NCBI GenBank assembly: GCA_047632755.1
Contig: JBLIDT010000001.1
Location: 124,001 to 188,000, forward strand
Length of the DNA stretch: 64,000 bases
Reading direction: 5' to 3'
From: JAKVAV01 sp047632755
GTDB taxonomy: Bacteria > Bacteroidota > Bacteroidia > Flavobacteriales_D > Cryomorphaceae
Part shown: positions 34,317 to 43,354 of the stretch, piece after piece
How the letters are laid out: each line of letters begins with the position of its first letter
How positions within the stretch are numbered: the first letter of the stretch is position 1
Program-made: the position numbers and the translations under genes
Notes under the pieces: generated by a model
What the model saw: the letters and a program-made list of their open reading frames with translations, nothing else
What the model was told of the DNA's origin: nothing
Databases searched by the model: none

Positions 34317-35480
34317 TTAATGATGTCCTTCTTGGGTGGCTTCTCCAAAATACAAGGCCGCTAATAGTGTAAACACGTAAGCCTGCAGGAATGCTACCAA
34401 TAGCTCAATGAAGAACATGAAAATCATAAACAATACACTTCCGAAGCCAACACCGTATCCAGCAACGGCACTTTGCTCTCCGAATATCAAAACGAGAGAG
34501 ACGAAGGCCAAAATGATAATGTGACCAGCAGTAATGTTTGCCGTAAGTCGAACCATCAAAACTAAGGGCTTGATGAAAATGCTGGCAATCTCAATCGGAA
34601 CTAGAATGAATTTAATCGGAAGAGGAACACCTGCAGGCCATAAAATGTGGCTCCAGTAATGCTTGTTTCCGTTTACAGTGATCAGTATGAAAACTATGGT
34701 TGCCAGCACCAATGTTACCGAAAGCGTTCCCGTAATATTGAAGCCACCGATGAACGGGATGAGCCCCAACATATTAGCAATCCATATAAAGAAGAATGTC
34801 GTTAACAAAAACGGCATAAACTTCTCTGCTTTTGCTGTGCTTCCGATAGAAGGAATGGCTACCTCATCGCGAATGAAAAGGATGAGTGGCTCGAGAAAGG
34901 ACTGTAATCCTTTGGGAGCTTGACCTACTCTTCTTTTGTAAGATCTTGCTACAGAGCCAAAGATCAGAAGCAATAGGAAACACGTAAGGAGAACACCAGT
35001 AACGGTCTTAGTTATGGAGATGTCAAATACAGCAGCATTTGTTGCTTCTCCTGTTTCTGAATCTATTTCAAGGGGAGCAGAACCATTTGAGTAGTAAATG
35101 TGCTCGTGAAACATTACATAATCTCCGTAACTATAGTAGTGATATTCCACAACTTCACCTGTAGCATCAATATATTCTCCGTGGTGCTCATCGTGGTAAA
35201 AATGTGAGCTCGAGAATACATCTAGACCATTGTCAGTGTAAAGGATAACAGGCAAGTAAAGAGCGAGATCACCGATAATATGGATTTCATGCGCATCAGA
35301 AATGTGATGCAGAATCATCTCTCCAGCGTCAAAAGAACTCTCTTGTGAGTGGGTTTCTTCCGCGTGAGTATCACTTTCGTGATCATGCTGAGCAGAAACG
35401 TTAAACGCTAAGCCAGCAAAAAGAATCAGAAATAGGACGCTCTTTGTAAGAGCTTTTTGGATGGCTGTGTTCATCAGCAT
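34317..35480 (-). CDS. atpB: ATP synthase F0 subunit a with long His-rich N-terminal domain
   Basis: Subunit a forms the proton half-channels beside the c ring. The C-terminal about 230 residues are standard: LVPIEIASIFIKPLVLMVRLTANITAGH contains the essential Arg. The first about 150 residues are an extension typical of Bacteroidota: a signal-peptide-like segment ending NVSAQ, then a His/Glu/Tyr-rich periplasmic region (QHDHESDTHAEETHSQE, HFYHDEHHGEY). I choose ATG at 35480 (387 residues). A TTG at 35513 would lie almost on the predicted transcript start; ATG at 35474 is also possible. Confidence 0.93.
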   Translation of the reverse strand: MLMNTAIQKALTKSVLFLILFAGLAFNVSAQHDHESDTHAEETHSQESSFDAGEMILHHISDAHEIHIIGDLALYLPVILYTDNGLDVFSSSHFYHDEHHGEYIDATGEVVEYHYYSYGDYVMFHEHIYYSNGSAPLEIDSETGEATNAAVFDISITKTVTGVLLTCFLLLLIFGSVARSYKRRVGQAPKGLQSFLEPLILFIRDEVAIPSIGSTAKAEKFMPFLLTTFFFIWIANMLGLIPFIGGFNITGTLSVTLVLATIVFILITVNGNKHYWSHILWPAGVPLPIKFILVPIEIASIFIKPLVLMVRLTANITAGHIIILAFVSLVLIFGEQSAVAGYGVGFGSVLFMIFMFFIELLVAFLQAYVFTLLAALYFGEATQEGHH

Positions 35481-35523
35481 TGTCGGATGTTTTTGGCGCA
35501 ATAAGGCGTTCAAAAATCGAATG

Positions 35524-35554
35524 CAAAGCTATTGATTAAATGCGGAGAATGAAA
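35524..35554 (-). promoter_or_regulatory. Internal promoter before atpB
   Basis: On the minus strand TTTC (35554-35551), a 19-base spacer and an exact -7 element TAGCTTTG (35531-35524). It predicts a leader of about 40 bases before the atpB ATG at 35480, in the only long gap (129 bases) of the cluster. It would let the F0F1 genes be read without the genes upstream. Confidence 0.5.
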
Positions 35555-35609
35555 AAAATGAGATGGTTTTTTTAACACCTGCTGAAAGCCCCCTCAATAC
35601 CTCTGTAAA

Positions 35610-36005
35610 TCAGTGTGATGAGGATCGGATTATAGGGAGAAGATTTTTGATTTCTGCCACGAGGAAAAGCATGTAACCTATGATGTAACCAATGGCAGTG
35701 AACTTCAAGTTGTCTTTGTCCAAAACTCCAACCATAACTAGGATGATTGCCGAGAGGAATAATTTCGCAGTAAGCGAACCCATAAAACTTGCTACAAATA
35801 TCTGAGGCCTCTTATTGTTGGCCTTGACCAAAAAGCGGTGGATAAAAAATGAGGCGGTGGTGAGCAGGGCCATCGAAAGCCAAAACGAAAAAGGAACACT
35901 TTGCCCTAAGAGTTGGCTGGCTGATAGCCATGCACCCAAGCAAACTAAGGTGGTTATAATGACTAAGTCTCGAAGGAATGCATTTTTGGTCTGTGCCGCT
36001 TTCAT
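35610..36005 (-). CDS. AtpI-like four-helix membrane protein of the ATP synthase operon
   Basis: A 131-residue membrane protein with four predicted helices and a positively charged N-terminus (MKAAQTKNAFL). Position between atpZ and atpB, size and helix number match AtpI-type proteins, which help assemble the c ring or move Mg2+ with AtpZ; sequence similarity to known AtpI is weak by eye. ATG at 36005 is chosen because it overlaps the atpZ stop by four bases (ATGA); earlier start codons would lie inside atpZ. Confidence 0.75.
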   Translation of the reverse strand: MKAAQTKNAFLRDLVIITTLVCLGAWLSASQLLGQSVPFSFWLSMALLTTASFFIHRFLVKANNKRPQIFVASFMGSLTAKLFLSAIILVMVGVLDKDNLKFTAIGYIIGYMLFLVAEIKNLLPIIRSSSH

Positions 36006-36241
36006 TTGGTAGTAGTTTTTATTACAATGTAAATTGCTGCGGCTACTCCAATTAAAGAGAGAAGCAAGGTGAACCAAGGTGTTTCGAGTTCAAGTTGTTT
36101 ATCAAGAGCGATACCTCCATAGACTGCGGCCGCTATGGTCATTCCCATTTGAATGGCCATACCCGAGTATTTGAAGAAGTCGTTGACTGGTCGTTTAACC
36201 TCTTCCTTGCTTGGTTTCTTCTTGTCGGGACTGAGACTCAC
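36002..36241 (-). CDS. AtpZ/AtpI family protein
   Basis: A 79-residue protein with a charged N-terminus and two transmembrane helices (about 25-45 and 55-76). The pattern FFKYSGMAIQMGMTIAAAVY then GIALDKQLELETPWFTLLLS is the AtpZ signature (YxGxxxQxG, then GxxLDxxxxxxPxFxxxG). AtpZ with AtpI accompanies F-ATPase operons. Its first 47 bases lie inside the bactofilin gene, in another frame. Confidence 0.87.
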   Translation of the reverse strand: MSLSPDKKKPSKEEVKRPVNDFFKYSGMAIQMGMTIAAAVYGGIALDKQLELETPWFTLLLSLIGVAAAIYIVIKTTTK

Positions 36242-36641
36242 TTGGCGTGTTTTTTAATTCTTTGATTACTCCGCCTCCCATTGTGCAGTTTCCTGTGAAA
36301 ACGGCTCCAGGTTCGATGGCCAACTTTTTCGTAGTGATGTCACATTCTAGTCGAGCTGTAGATTTGAGGCTGAGAAGGCCATTCACGGAAATTTGACCTG
36401 TTATTTTTCCTTCAATGTCCGCATTTTCACAAACCACTTTTCCATCAATAGAGCCTGATGCACCAACCACCAAGCGGCCTTTTGCAGTGATCGTTCCCTT
36501 TACCGTTCCGTCAATGCGAATATTACTATCCGTTTTGATTTCGCCTTCTATGTTCGTTCCTGATACAATTCTATTTAACTTTTCAGGTGTTTGAGATTCG
36601 CTCATCTTGGACATTTCTTTGGGGTTTGAACTCTTAAACAT
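36195..36641 (-). CDS. Bactofilin (polymer-forming cytoskeletal protein)
   Basis: Bactofilins form nucleotide-free filaments that place peptidoglycan enzymes and other complexes. The 148-residue protein has a short disordered N-terminus, the central beta-helix of short repeats (SNIRIDGTVKGTITAKGRLV, then SIDGKVVCENADIEGKITG) at about 30-125, and a polar tail. Bactofilin genes often sit by M23 peptidases; here one lies 2.8 kb away, across porW. The 3' end overlaps atpZ by 47 bases, so it is effectively the first gene of the atp cluster. Confidence 0.92.
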   Translation of the reverse strand: MFKSSNPKEMSKMSESQTPEKLNRIVSGTNIEGEIKTDSNIRIDGTVKGTITAKGRLVVGASGSIDGKVVCENADIEGKITGQISVNGLLSLKSTARLECDITTKKLAIEPGAVFTGNCTMGGGVIKELKNTPSESQSRQEETKQGRG

Positions 36642-36662
36642 GATGTCTTTGTTGTGTCCTAT

Positions 36663-39335
36663 CTAGAGGTAATTTTCCTCGAAGAAGGCCTGGTATACGT
36701 CGGCATTTTTATTGCGAAAAAGTGTCGTGAAGTTTTTTGTTGTGATAACGAAAGTTTGGTAACCCTTCTGGTTGATCTCTTCGAGTGCAGTTTTGTTCAC
36801 TGCAAAGGTATTGAAGTAGTTCATGGCCTCTGCCTTATCTTTAAAACTTCTCACAATAATGATTTGGTGATCTCGATCGATGAAGCTGTTGGTGATTCTC
36901 AAATTATCATTTCTGAAGGATGCGGTGTTAAAGTCAGCGATAGATTCCTTCAAGTCAGTGGAGCTAGCTTCGGCTTTTGGGAAAATCAGAGCGAAAAAAT
37001 GCTCCGAGTCGTCTTTGGCAATGTACATCGCTGTATTTACTGGAGTAGCGGGGGCATTATCATCGTCAGCCAAATTTGAATCGGGGTTGTCCTTCTTCTC
37101 GTCTCTCGCTATTTTAGCCTTGAGCTCGTTTAGTTGCCCAAGAAGTTCCGCAGCCTTATCGGCTTCTTCAGTTCCTCTAAATTTAGAGATGATTTCACGC
37201 AAAAGATTTTCATAAGCCTCGGGCTGTTTCTGAGCGCCTATTGTGAGGGCTTTAATTAGATAGTATTTCGAAAGGTAATTGTTGTTTGGCTCATCTCGAA
37301 TCACCGTATTGCAAGTGAGCATCACGTCATTGTACTGCCGTCTGCTGTAGTTTTTATAAGTCGCTTCATAGGCTTTTCTCTCTTCCTCGACGTTTCGGTT
37401 CTTCTCTGTAATATAATCAGGATCTGTAATAAGCTTAGCGAATTCACTGTCGGGATAATCTGCCAAAATCACATTCTTGTAGTATCCGGAGTTGTCTCTA
37501 TACCCCGTTCCGACAAATCCACCTGACTCTTCCTTTTCAACATAAATGCGGTATAGCTGGTAGTGAGCCGGCAGCGAAGTGACACTTGTATCGTATTCGT
37601 TCGTTATCCGCAAGAAGGACTCTATGGCATTGTCATCATCCTGTAGTCGTTCCTTATAGATTGTTCCTATTTCGTACAAGGAGGCGATAATCTCGTTATG
37701 CGCAGCGGCCATCGCCTCGTCTCCGAGTGGAAGTTCTACCAAATAGTCTTCCAGAGTCTTTTGTTCTTCTTCCGTTCCGATATCCGCTATTGTGCTATCG
37801 ATATCTGTTGCTTGAGTGCGCCTCGCCATATTGACATCGGTTTTCATCGATCGTCGCCAATTGTCCTCATTGGGCCTATCATTCCAGCGACTTTTATATT
37901 CTGTAAATCCCGAGCTGAGTGCATTGGTATTGTAGAAGTACCACTTCCTCCCTGAACTAGAGCTACCTCCTGTGGAAAAGTTAGGTCTGTTTTGAAGTCT
38001 CTCCAGCGCATCAAGCTCGTCTTGGCGCTTTTGATCAGCCTCGGCCTCGAGTTGGGCCATGATCTTCAAGATTTTCTTATCCCGATCTTTTTCATCAAGC
38101 GAAGCCAAAGCAATCAAGCTATCATTGGTTTCGACAACCTCAATGTTATTTACCAGATCGTTCAATGAATTGGCCTTGGCAACAATTGACTTGTAATTTG
38201 GAAAGTCTTCGGGAAGGATAGTGGCCGTGCTGTCGTAATAATTCTTGGCCAGCACATAATTTCTATCGGCAAAATTTATTTCGGCCAACCGCAAGTAACT
38301 TTTCCCTTTTTGAATAGGGTTACTGATGCTTTTTCGGATAGAAGTTTCCAAATATTCAATCCCTTGTGGAATGTTTTGCTCTTCTATTTCAATATCAGCG
38401 AGGGCATAATAGATCTGATCAAAATATTCTTCGTTCTTCTCATCGTTTGCCATTTTGACAAGCATGTCCTTAATCTTTTTAGAATCGAGTTTTCTATCAA
38501 AAGCAAGAGCCTGGGAGATTTTGGCGTAGAACTCCATCTCATAGTCGGGTTTCATATCGACTACTCTGATATACGCGTCGATTGCGTTCGCATTGCGCCC
38601 TTCCATATTGTAAACCTGAGCTAGAATGTAAGTCAGGCGGGCTTTCATTTGCTTGTCATCACAAAGATTTGATGCATCCTCCAAGTAGGGGATGGCATCT
38701 TTATACCGATCTTGTCTCAGCATCATTTGAGCTTTTACGGTTTCAAGTTGCCACACAAAATCCTTTGGCTTTTCTTTTGAATTGTCGTCTTCTATGATAC
38801 TCAGCACAGTGGCAGCTTTTCCATAGCGCTCTTGCTCAATGTAAGTGCGCGCCAACCAAATGGCTGCATCAAAGCGAGAACCCTGTCCTTTATATTTCTT
38901 GGCTACATAGGAAGTCATCTCCTCGGCCTTCGCGTATTGACCTTTGTAGAAATTTGCTACACCAATCATCAAGTAGCAGTCGTCAATCCAATTGTTGTGC
39001 TCCTTTTTACTAATGTCCATGCTGTGGCGGTCAATCACCGTGCTGCACTTGTCAATGATTTCATCCATTTGAGGATAGAGATTTTTCTGCTCCTCTTCAC
39101 TCGGCATTACATATATCGGTAAAAGCTCTAAAAAGTCTTCATCCTTGCTGGCCCACACCTGTTCTTTCGTTAATCGGAGAATTTCCGACGCGTTGAAATA
39201 CCAATTGTAATGAGACGTTGTATTGTGGTACAGCCTATTTGTAAAGCCCGATTTTTTCTTTGAACACCCCGCCAACGCAAAGATGGAGGCGAGAAATATC
39301 AGGGTAAGAATTTTGTATGGTCGAATGGAATTCAC
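36663..39335 (-). CDS. porW: PorW/SprE type IX secretion TPR lipoprotein
   Basis: PorW (SprE in Flavobacterium) is an outer-membrane lipoprotein needed for T9SS secretion and gliding; it is thought to bridge the trans-periplasmic motor and the translocon. The 890-residue protein has a lipoprotein signal (LAGC), directly followed by the family hallmark GFTNRLYHNTTSHYNWYFNA. Many TPR units follow (about 100-400), then a charged middle and further TPRs to about 750. GTG at 39335 is chosen: a TTG at 39377 lies inside the -7 element and would put 14 extra residues before the signal. It is 21 bases from bactofilin. Confidence 0.9.
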   Translation of the reverse strand: MNSIRPYKILTLIFLASIFALAGCSKKKSGFTNRLYHNTTSHYNWYFNASEILRLTKEQVWASKDEDFLELLPIYVMPSEEEQKNLYPQMDEIIDKCSTVIDRHSMDISKKEHNNWIDDCYLMIGVANFYKGQYAKAEEMTSYVAKKYKGQGSRFDAAIWLARTYIEQERYGKAATVLSIIEDDNSKEKPKDFVWQLETVKAQMMLRQDRYKDAIPYLEDASNLCDDKQMKARLTYILAQVYNMEGRNANAIDAYIRVVDMKPDYEMEFYAKISQALAFDRKLDSKKIKDMLVKMANDEKNEEYFDQIYYALADIEIEEQNIPQGIEYLETSIRKSISNPIQKGKSYLRLAEINFADRNYVLAKNYYDSTATILPEDFPNYKSIVAKANSLNDLVNNIEVVETNDSLIALASLDEKDRDKKILKIMAQLEAEADQKRQDELDALERLQNRPNFSTGGSSSSGRKWYFYNTNALSSGFTEYKSRWNDRPNEDNWRRSMKTDVNMARRTQATDIDSTIADIGTEEEQKTLEDYLVELPLGDEAMAAAHNEIIASLYEIGTIYKERLQDDDNAIESFLRITNEYDTSVTSLPAHYQLYRIYVEKEESGGFVGTGYRDNSGYYKNVILADYPDSEFAKLITDPDYITEKNRNVEEERKAYEATYKNYSRRQYNDVMLTCNTVIRDEPNNNYLSKYYLIKALTIGAQKQPEAYENLLREIISKFRGTEEADKAAELLGQLNELKAKIARDEKKDNPDSNLADDDNAPATPVNTAMYIAKDDSEHFFALIFPKAEASSTDLKESIADFNTASFRNDNLRITNSFIDRDHQIIIVRSFKDKAEAMNYFNTFAVNKTALEEINQKGYQTFVITTKNFTTLFRNKNADVYQAFFEENYL

Positions 39336-39374
39336 AGGCTGCCTTTTCGGAATACTCGTTAAACACGAATACTG

Positions 39375-39382
39375 CAAAATTA
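39375..39382 (-). promoter_or_regulatory. -7 promoter element for porW
   Basis: Exact TAATTTTG on the minus strand, about 40 bases before the GTG start at 39335. No convincing -33 TTG is visible. The region also serves the divergent M23 gene, for which GATATTTG at 39421-39428 is a one-mismatch -7 candidate. Confidence 0.45.
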
Positions 39383-39438
39383 TTGCATTTTTTTGAATGA
39401 GAGTTTGAAAAAGGATTTATGATATTTGTCCCTACCGG

Positions 39439-40332
39439 ATGGAGAAGAAGCAAACAAAGAAAGAGCGGCGAAAGCAGCTCATAAGAAAGCTGAAAAGTAA
39501 GTATAGACTGGTGGTCATGAACGACGCCACCTTTGACGAAAGTTTTTCGGCCTTTCTTACACCTTTGAATGTGATTGCGGGCGTTGCATTTTTATTCATC
39601 TCTATAGCTGTTATCGTATTATCAATAGTAGTCTTAACACCCTTGAAGGAATACATACCTGGTTATAGTGACTCCCAAACCCGAATACGTGCGTTGAATG
39701 CTACTGTAAAGGTCGATTCTCTTGAGCAAGCTCAGGCCGTCTATAGTTCTTATTTTGAGAATATTCAAAGGATCCTGAACGGCGAAGTGGAAACAGATAC
39801 TTCTAAAATGGCTCTAGGAGGAGGTTCAGAGGAATATGACGACTTGGATTTTTCCGCCTCGCCTCAAGATTCTCTTTTGCGTCAGGAAATAGAATCAGAA
39901 GAGAGGTACGCTTTGAGTTCTGAATCTCAATCAGTTTCTGAGTCACTCGGGCTACCAGGAACACTGCTCTTTCCGCCAGTCATCGGGACAATCACATCAG
40001 ATTTTGATCTGAAAGTTGGGCATTATGGTATCGATGTGGCCGCCAAAGAAGGAGAAACAGTGAAAGCCATTCTCGATGGAACGGTAGTCATGTCTTCATT
40101 TACTTCAGATGGTGGAAATGTCATTCAAATCCAGCACGCCAATAACTTGGTATCGGTTTACAAACACAACTCCGTCTTGCTGAAAAAAGTCGGTGATAGA
40201 ATAGAGGCTGGAGATTCGATCGCTATTATCGGAAATTCGGGAGAACTAACCGATGGCCCTCATCTGCATTTTGAACTTTGGTACAATGGAACTCCGCTTA
40301 ATCCGAGGGACTACATCGCATTTTCTTCTTAA
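39439..40332 (+). CDS. M23 family peptidoglycan endopeptidase, membrane-anchored
   Basis: A 297-residue zinc endopeptidase: a basic cytoplasmic N-terminus (MEKKQTKKERRKQLIRKLKS), one transmembrane helix (about 44-68), a linker, then the LytM domain (about 170-295). Zinc ligands are complete: HYGID (HxxxD) and HLHFELW (HxH). It should cut peptide crosslinks in peptidoglycan, unlike the degenerate EnvC-like protein at 17-18 kb. It diverges from porW, and the GH3 gene follows after two bases. Confidence 0.92.
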   Translation: MEKKQTKKERRKQLIRKLKSKYRLVVMNDATFDESFSAFLTPLNVIAGVAFLFISIAVIVLSIVVLTPLKEYIPGYSDSQTRIRALNATVKVDSLEQAQAVYSSYFENIQRILNGEVETDTSKMALGGGSEEYDDLDFSASPQDSLLRQEIESEERYALSSESQSVSESLGLPGTLLFPPVIGTITSDFDLKVGHYGIDVAAKEGETVKAILDGTVVMSSFTSDGGNVIQIQHANNLVSVYKHNSVLLKKVGDRIEAGDSIAIIGNSGELTDGPHLHFELWYNGTPLNPRDYIAFSS

Positions 40333-40334
40333 TT

Positions 40335-41834
40335 ATGAGACTGAAAGAATGGTTGAGTAAACCGATAGCTGCCTTAGCAGCCAAAGAAGTGGAGAAATGG
40401 AGTCGAGAGGCATTGAGGCGACAAGAGGAAACGATGTCCTCTTTGGTTTCCAAAGCCCGGAATACGGCCTTCGGAAAGGACCATTCGTTTTCCGAGATTA
40501 AGAACTATTCAGAATTTAAGGAGCGCGTTCCTCTGCGCGAATATGAGGGTCTCAAGATCTATATCGATAGAATTGTGGCTGGGGAAGCAGATGTTTTGTG
40601 GCCAGGGCGACCCATCTACTTTTCGAAAACCTCAGGCACCACCAGCGGAGCCAAATACATCCCGATCACTAAAGAGTCGATGCCCCATCATACGGATGCC
40701 ACGAAGAATGCGCTGCTACTGTATATCGCAAAAACGGGAAAGGCCCAATTTGTAAACGACAAGATGATTTTCCTTCAAGGAAGCCCCAAATTGGGAGACA
40801 CGAATGGAATTCCCACAGGAAGGCTTTCGGGAATAGTGGCTCATCACGTCCCAGGATATTTGCAAAAGAATCGACTTCCCTCTTTAGAAACCAATTCAAT
40901 TGAGGATTGGGAAACAAAGGTAGCGGCGGTTGTTGAGGAGACGCGCAACCAACCTATGAGTCTGATCTCGGGCATACCGAGCTGGGTTCAACATTATTTT
41001 GAAAAACTCCTAGAAGTCAGCGGTAAAGCAACTGTTCAAGAGCTGTTCCCCACCTTCAAGCTTTTTGTCTACGGCGGCGTAAATTTTGAGCCTTACCGAC
41101 CTCGATTTGAGAAGTTAATCGGAGGAAGAGTTGACAGCATCGAAACCTATCCAGCCAGCGAAGGCTTCATCGCTTTTCAGAACGAACAAGATGACAAGTC
41201 GCTTTTGCTCAATATTGAAGGGGGAATCTTTTTTGAGTTTATCCCCGTCGAAACTTATTTTGATGAAAAGCCGACCAGGTTGAGTTTGGCAGAAGTCGAG
41301 ATTGGAAAAAACTATGCTTTGGTTCTTTCTACCGACGCGGGTCTTTGGGCTTACAGCATTGGCGATACAGTGAAGTTTACCTCACTCGATCCATATAAAA
41401 TATTGGTAACGGGTAGAATTAAGCACTTCACGTCTGCTTTTGGTGAGCACGTTATTGCCGAAGAGGTAGAAGGAGCTCTAAACGAAGTGGTGGCCAAATA
41501 TCCCGCCGAGGTCATCGAGTTTCACGTGGCGCCCAAGCTAAATCTTACAGAAGGACTACCGCATCACGAATGGCTGGTGTCTTTTGCCAAAGAGCCCGAA
41601 GACATGGAGGTCTTTTCGGCAGAGCTCGATCTAGCCATGCAGAAAAAGAATATTTACTATGCGGATCTGATCAAGGGAAAAATATTGCAACCACTAAAAA
41701 TAACATCTTTACAGAAGGATGCGTTTAATGAGTTCATGAAGTCTAAGGGTAAATTGGGCGGGCAAAACAAAGTGGCGCGCCTCAGTGATAACCGAGACAA
41801 CGCAGACCTCCTCCTTCGATGGAAAAAATCCTAA
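40335..41834 (+). CDS. GH3 auxin-responsive promoter family protein (acyl-adenylating enzyme)
   Basis: A 499-residue member of the GH3 branch of acyl-activating enzymes. The ATP-binding P-loop-like motif is SKTSGTTSGAKYIPIT, followed by YPASEGFIAFQ and a C-terminal TGRIKHFTSAFGEHV hinge. Plant GH3 enzymes join amino acids to auxin or jasmonate; bacterial homologues are widespread in Bacteroidota and their substrate is not known to me. It starts two bases after the M23 gene and overlaps the VWA gene by 16 bases, so the three are probably one transcript. Confidence 0.9.
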   Translation: MRLKEWLSKPIAALAAKEVEKWSREALRRQEETMSSLVSKARNTAFGKDHSFSEIKNYSEFKERVPLREYEGLKIYIDRIVAGEADVLWPGRPIYFSKTSGTTSGAKYIPITKESMPHHTDATKNALLLYIAKTGKAQFVNDKMIFLQGSPKLGDTNGIPTGRLSGIVAHHVPGYLQKNRLPSLETNSIEDWETKVAAVVEETRNQPMSLISGIPSWVQHYFEKLLEVSGKATVQELFPTFKLFVYGGVNFEPYRPRFEKLIGGRVDSIETYPASEGFIAFQNEQDDKSLLLNIEGGIFFEFIPVETYFDEKPTRLSLAEVEIGKNYALVLSTDAGLWAYSIGDTVKFTSLDPYKILVTGRIKHFTSAFGEHVIAEEVEGALNEVVAKYPAEVIEFHVAPKLNLTEGLPHHEWLVSFAKEPEDMEVFSAELDLAMQKKNIYYADLIKGKILQPLKITSLQKDAFNEFMKSKGKLGGQNKVARLSDNRDNADLLLRWKKS

Positions 41835-43156
41835 CGGTACTATTTTCATTTTTTCTCCTTTCGGCTGTTGCCCAAGTTAGCCTGGTTACCTCCCAAATGG
41901 ATTTTGGAACGTTGACCAGAGCGGATGAGAATTTCGCTGATTTTGGAATTCAAAATAAGTCCAATAAGCAAGTCATTATTTTTCGAGTCGAGGTACCGAA
42001 AAACGTGGATGTTACTTTTAGTTCAAAAACCATTAAACCGGGAGAGACTGAATTCGTTCGTCTGCGCTACAATCCGTCCAAAGAAGGCTCATTCAAAGAA
42101 AAGTTTGATGTTTTCACTAGTGCATGGTCAGTACCGCAGCAGATCACGTTGAAAGGAGAGTCAACCTTCGCAGCAGATCGGTTTATGCTTTGCCCCGATT
42201 TTTCGGATGATCCTGCGGGTTCTCTTAGACCGTTTAGCATTTCGGCTAGAACGATGCGAAATATTCCATTGGCCACAGCGGAAGTTCAGATTTATAAAGA
42301 CGGAGAAACGGTTGGGAAGTATTACACGAATGCCAATGGCGAGCTCGACCTAAACCTCCCTCTTGGGAGATATTACTTCGCACTTGACGGTTTGGATACT
42401 TCCATTTTTGTCAATGCAACAAATGACCATCTCGTGGCTTTTTTGGACGTGGAGCAAATCGCAGAAGTCAATCCGAGTCCCAAAATTCCTGAACCTGAGA
42501 TCATCCCTATTCCACCTCAAGATCCTATCACTCCTGGAGTGACTGCGCCTTCTTCACTACTCCAAAGTGTTACTAAGGAAGAAGGTCTTGCATTGCCTCT
42601 TTCGAAATTCAAACCAAACAACTTGGTTTTTTTAGTCGACGTTTCCACCTCGATGAAACACAACGGCAAGCTGGACTTGCTAAAGGTAGCCATGATCAAT
42701 TTGATCGACGACCTCAGAGATGTAGATCGCTTCACGCTGATTTCTTACGCCACCGCTTCAGGCGTTATTTTAAAGACGGAAGGGAACCTTGACAAAGAAG
42801 CCTGCAAGTCTGCGATCAAGGGATTGGCTGCCGGAGGAAAAACAGAAGGAACAAAAGCCATTAATCGAGCTGGTCAAGCGGCAATGGACTTTTATATAGA
42901 AGACGGCAACAATCAGATCATCTTGGCAACCGACGGTGCTTTTAATGAAGGTGCTTATAAGGCCCAGAAGCTGTCGGCGAAGTACAAAAGGAAAGGTGTG
43001 GTGACATCAGTCGTAGGGATAAAATGTGGCAAATACACAAGCAAAGAAATGAAAGAACTTGCCGATAAGGGCGGGGGTAATTTTGTTGCGCTCAGCGGAA
43101 TTGAAGATGCTAATAGCAGAATACGGGATGAGGTTAAATTGCGCTCCGCCAAATAA
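41819..43156 (+). CDS. Exported DUF1573-like plus von Willebrand A domain protein
   Basis: A 445-residue protein with signal peptide (cleavage near AVAQ), then an Ig-like domain of DUF1573/ASPM type (MDFGTLTRADENFADFGIQN, about 28-110), a carboxypeptidase-regulatory-like segment with GETVGKYYTNANGELDLNLP (about 150-200), a Pro-rich linker and a VWA domain (about 255-440). The MIDAS metal site is complete: DVSTS, then the Thr in GGKTEGT and ATDGAF. VWA domains bind protein partners through the metal. No membrane anchor or sorting domain is seen, so it is likely periplasmic. Confidence 0.85.
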   Translation: MEKILTVLFSFFLLSAVAQVSLVTSQMDFGTLTRADENFADFGIQNKSNKQVIIFRVEVPKNVDVTFSSKTIKPGETEFVRLRYNPSKEGSFKEKFDVFTSAWSVPQQITLKGESTFAADRFMLCPDFSDDPAGSLRPFSISARTMRNIPLATAEVQIYKDGETVGKYYTNANGELDLNLPLGRYYFALDGLDTSIFVNATNDHLVAFLDVEQIAEVNPSPKIPEPEIIPIPPQDPITPGVTAPSSLLQSVTKEEGLALPLSKFKPNNLVFLVDVSTSMKHNGKLDLLKVAMINLIDDLRDVDRFTLISYATASGVILKTEGNLDKEACKSAIKGLAAGGKTEGTKAINRAGQAAMDFYIEDGNNQIILATDGAFNEGAYKAQKLSAKYKRKGVVTSVVGIKCGKYTSKEMKELADKGGGNFVALSGIEDANSRIRDEVKLRSAK

Positions 43157-43251
43157 TATCCGTCAACGGAGTCAAGTGTCTGAGCTAGAAAGTTCGATAG
43201 CAGGGCGCACGTAGTTTTAAAATTTAAGGAGCTGACTGATGTCAATGCGAT

Positions 43252-43281
43252 GTCCTGAGTTCCGTCGAAAGGACTGTTTTT
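43252..43281 (+). terminator. Possible terminator or degenerate palindromic repeat after the VWA gene
   Basis: GTCCT-GAG-TTC-CGTC-GAA-AGGAC forms an eight-pair hairpin with a three-base bulge, followed by TGTTTTT. It lies about 95 bases after the stop. The sequence CCTGAG..GTCGAAAGG also resembles dispersed palindromic repeats of the CCTGAGCTTGTCGAAGG type seen in many genomes. Confidence 0.4.
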
Positions 43282-43354
43282 AAAACAAGAGGAACGATGA
43301 TAGCGGACTTTATATACAGACACTAAATACCCTCTTCTGTGGTGGACTATATGT

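Noticed and set aside
30341..36641. Complete ATP synthase operon
   Set aside because: No gene for beta (atpD) or epsilon (atpC) is present anywhere in the window; only atpBEFHAG with atpZ and an AtpI-like gene are here.
39336..39377. TTG start at 39377 for porW
   Set aside because: It overlaps an exact -7 promoter element and adds 14 residues before a good lipoprotein signal; the GTG at 39335 fits better.
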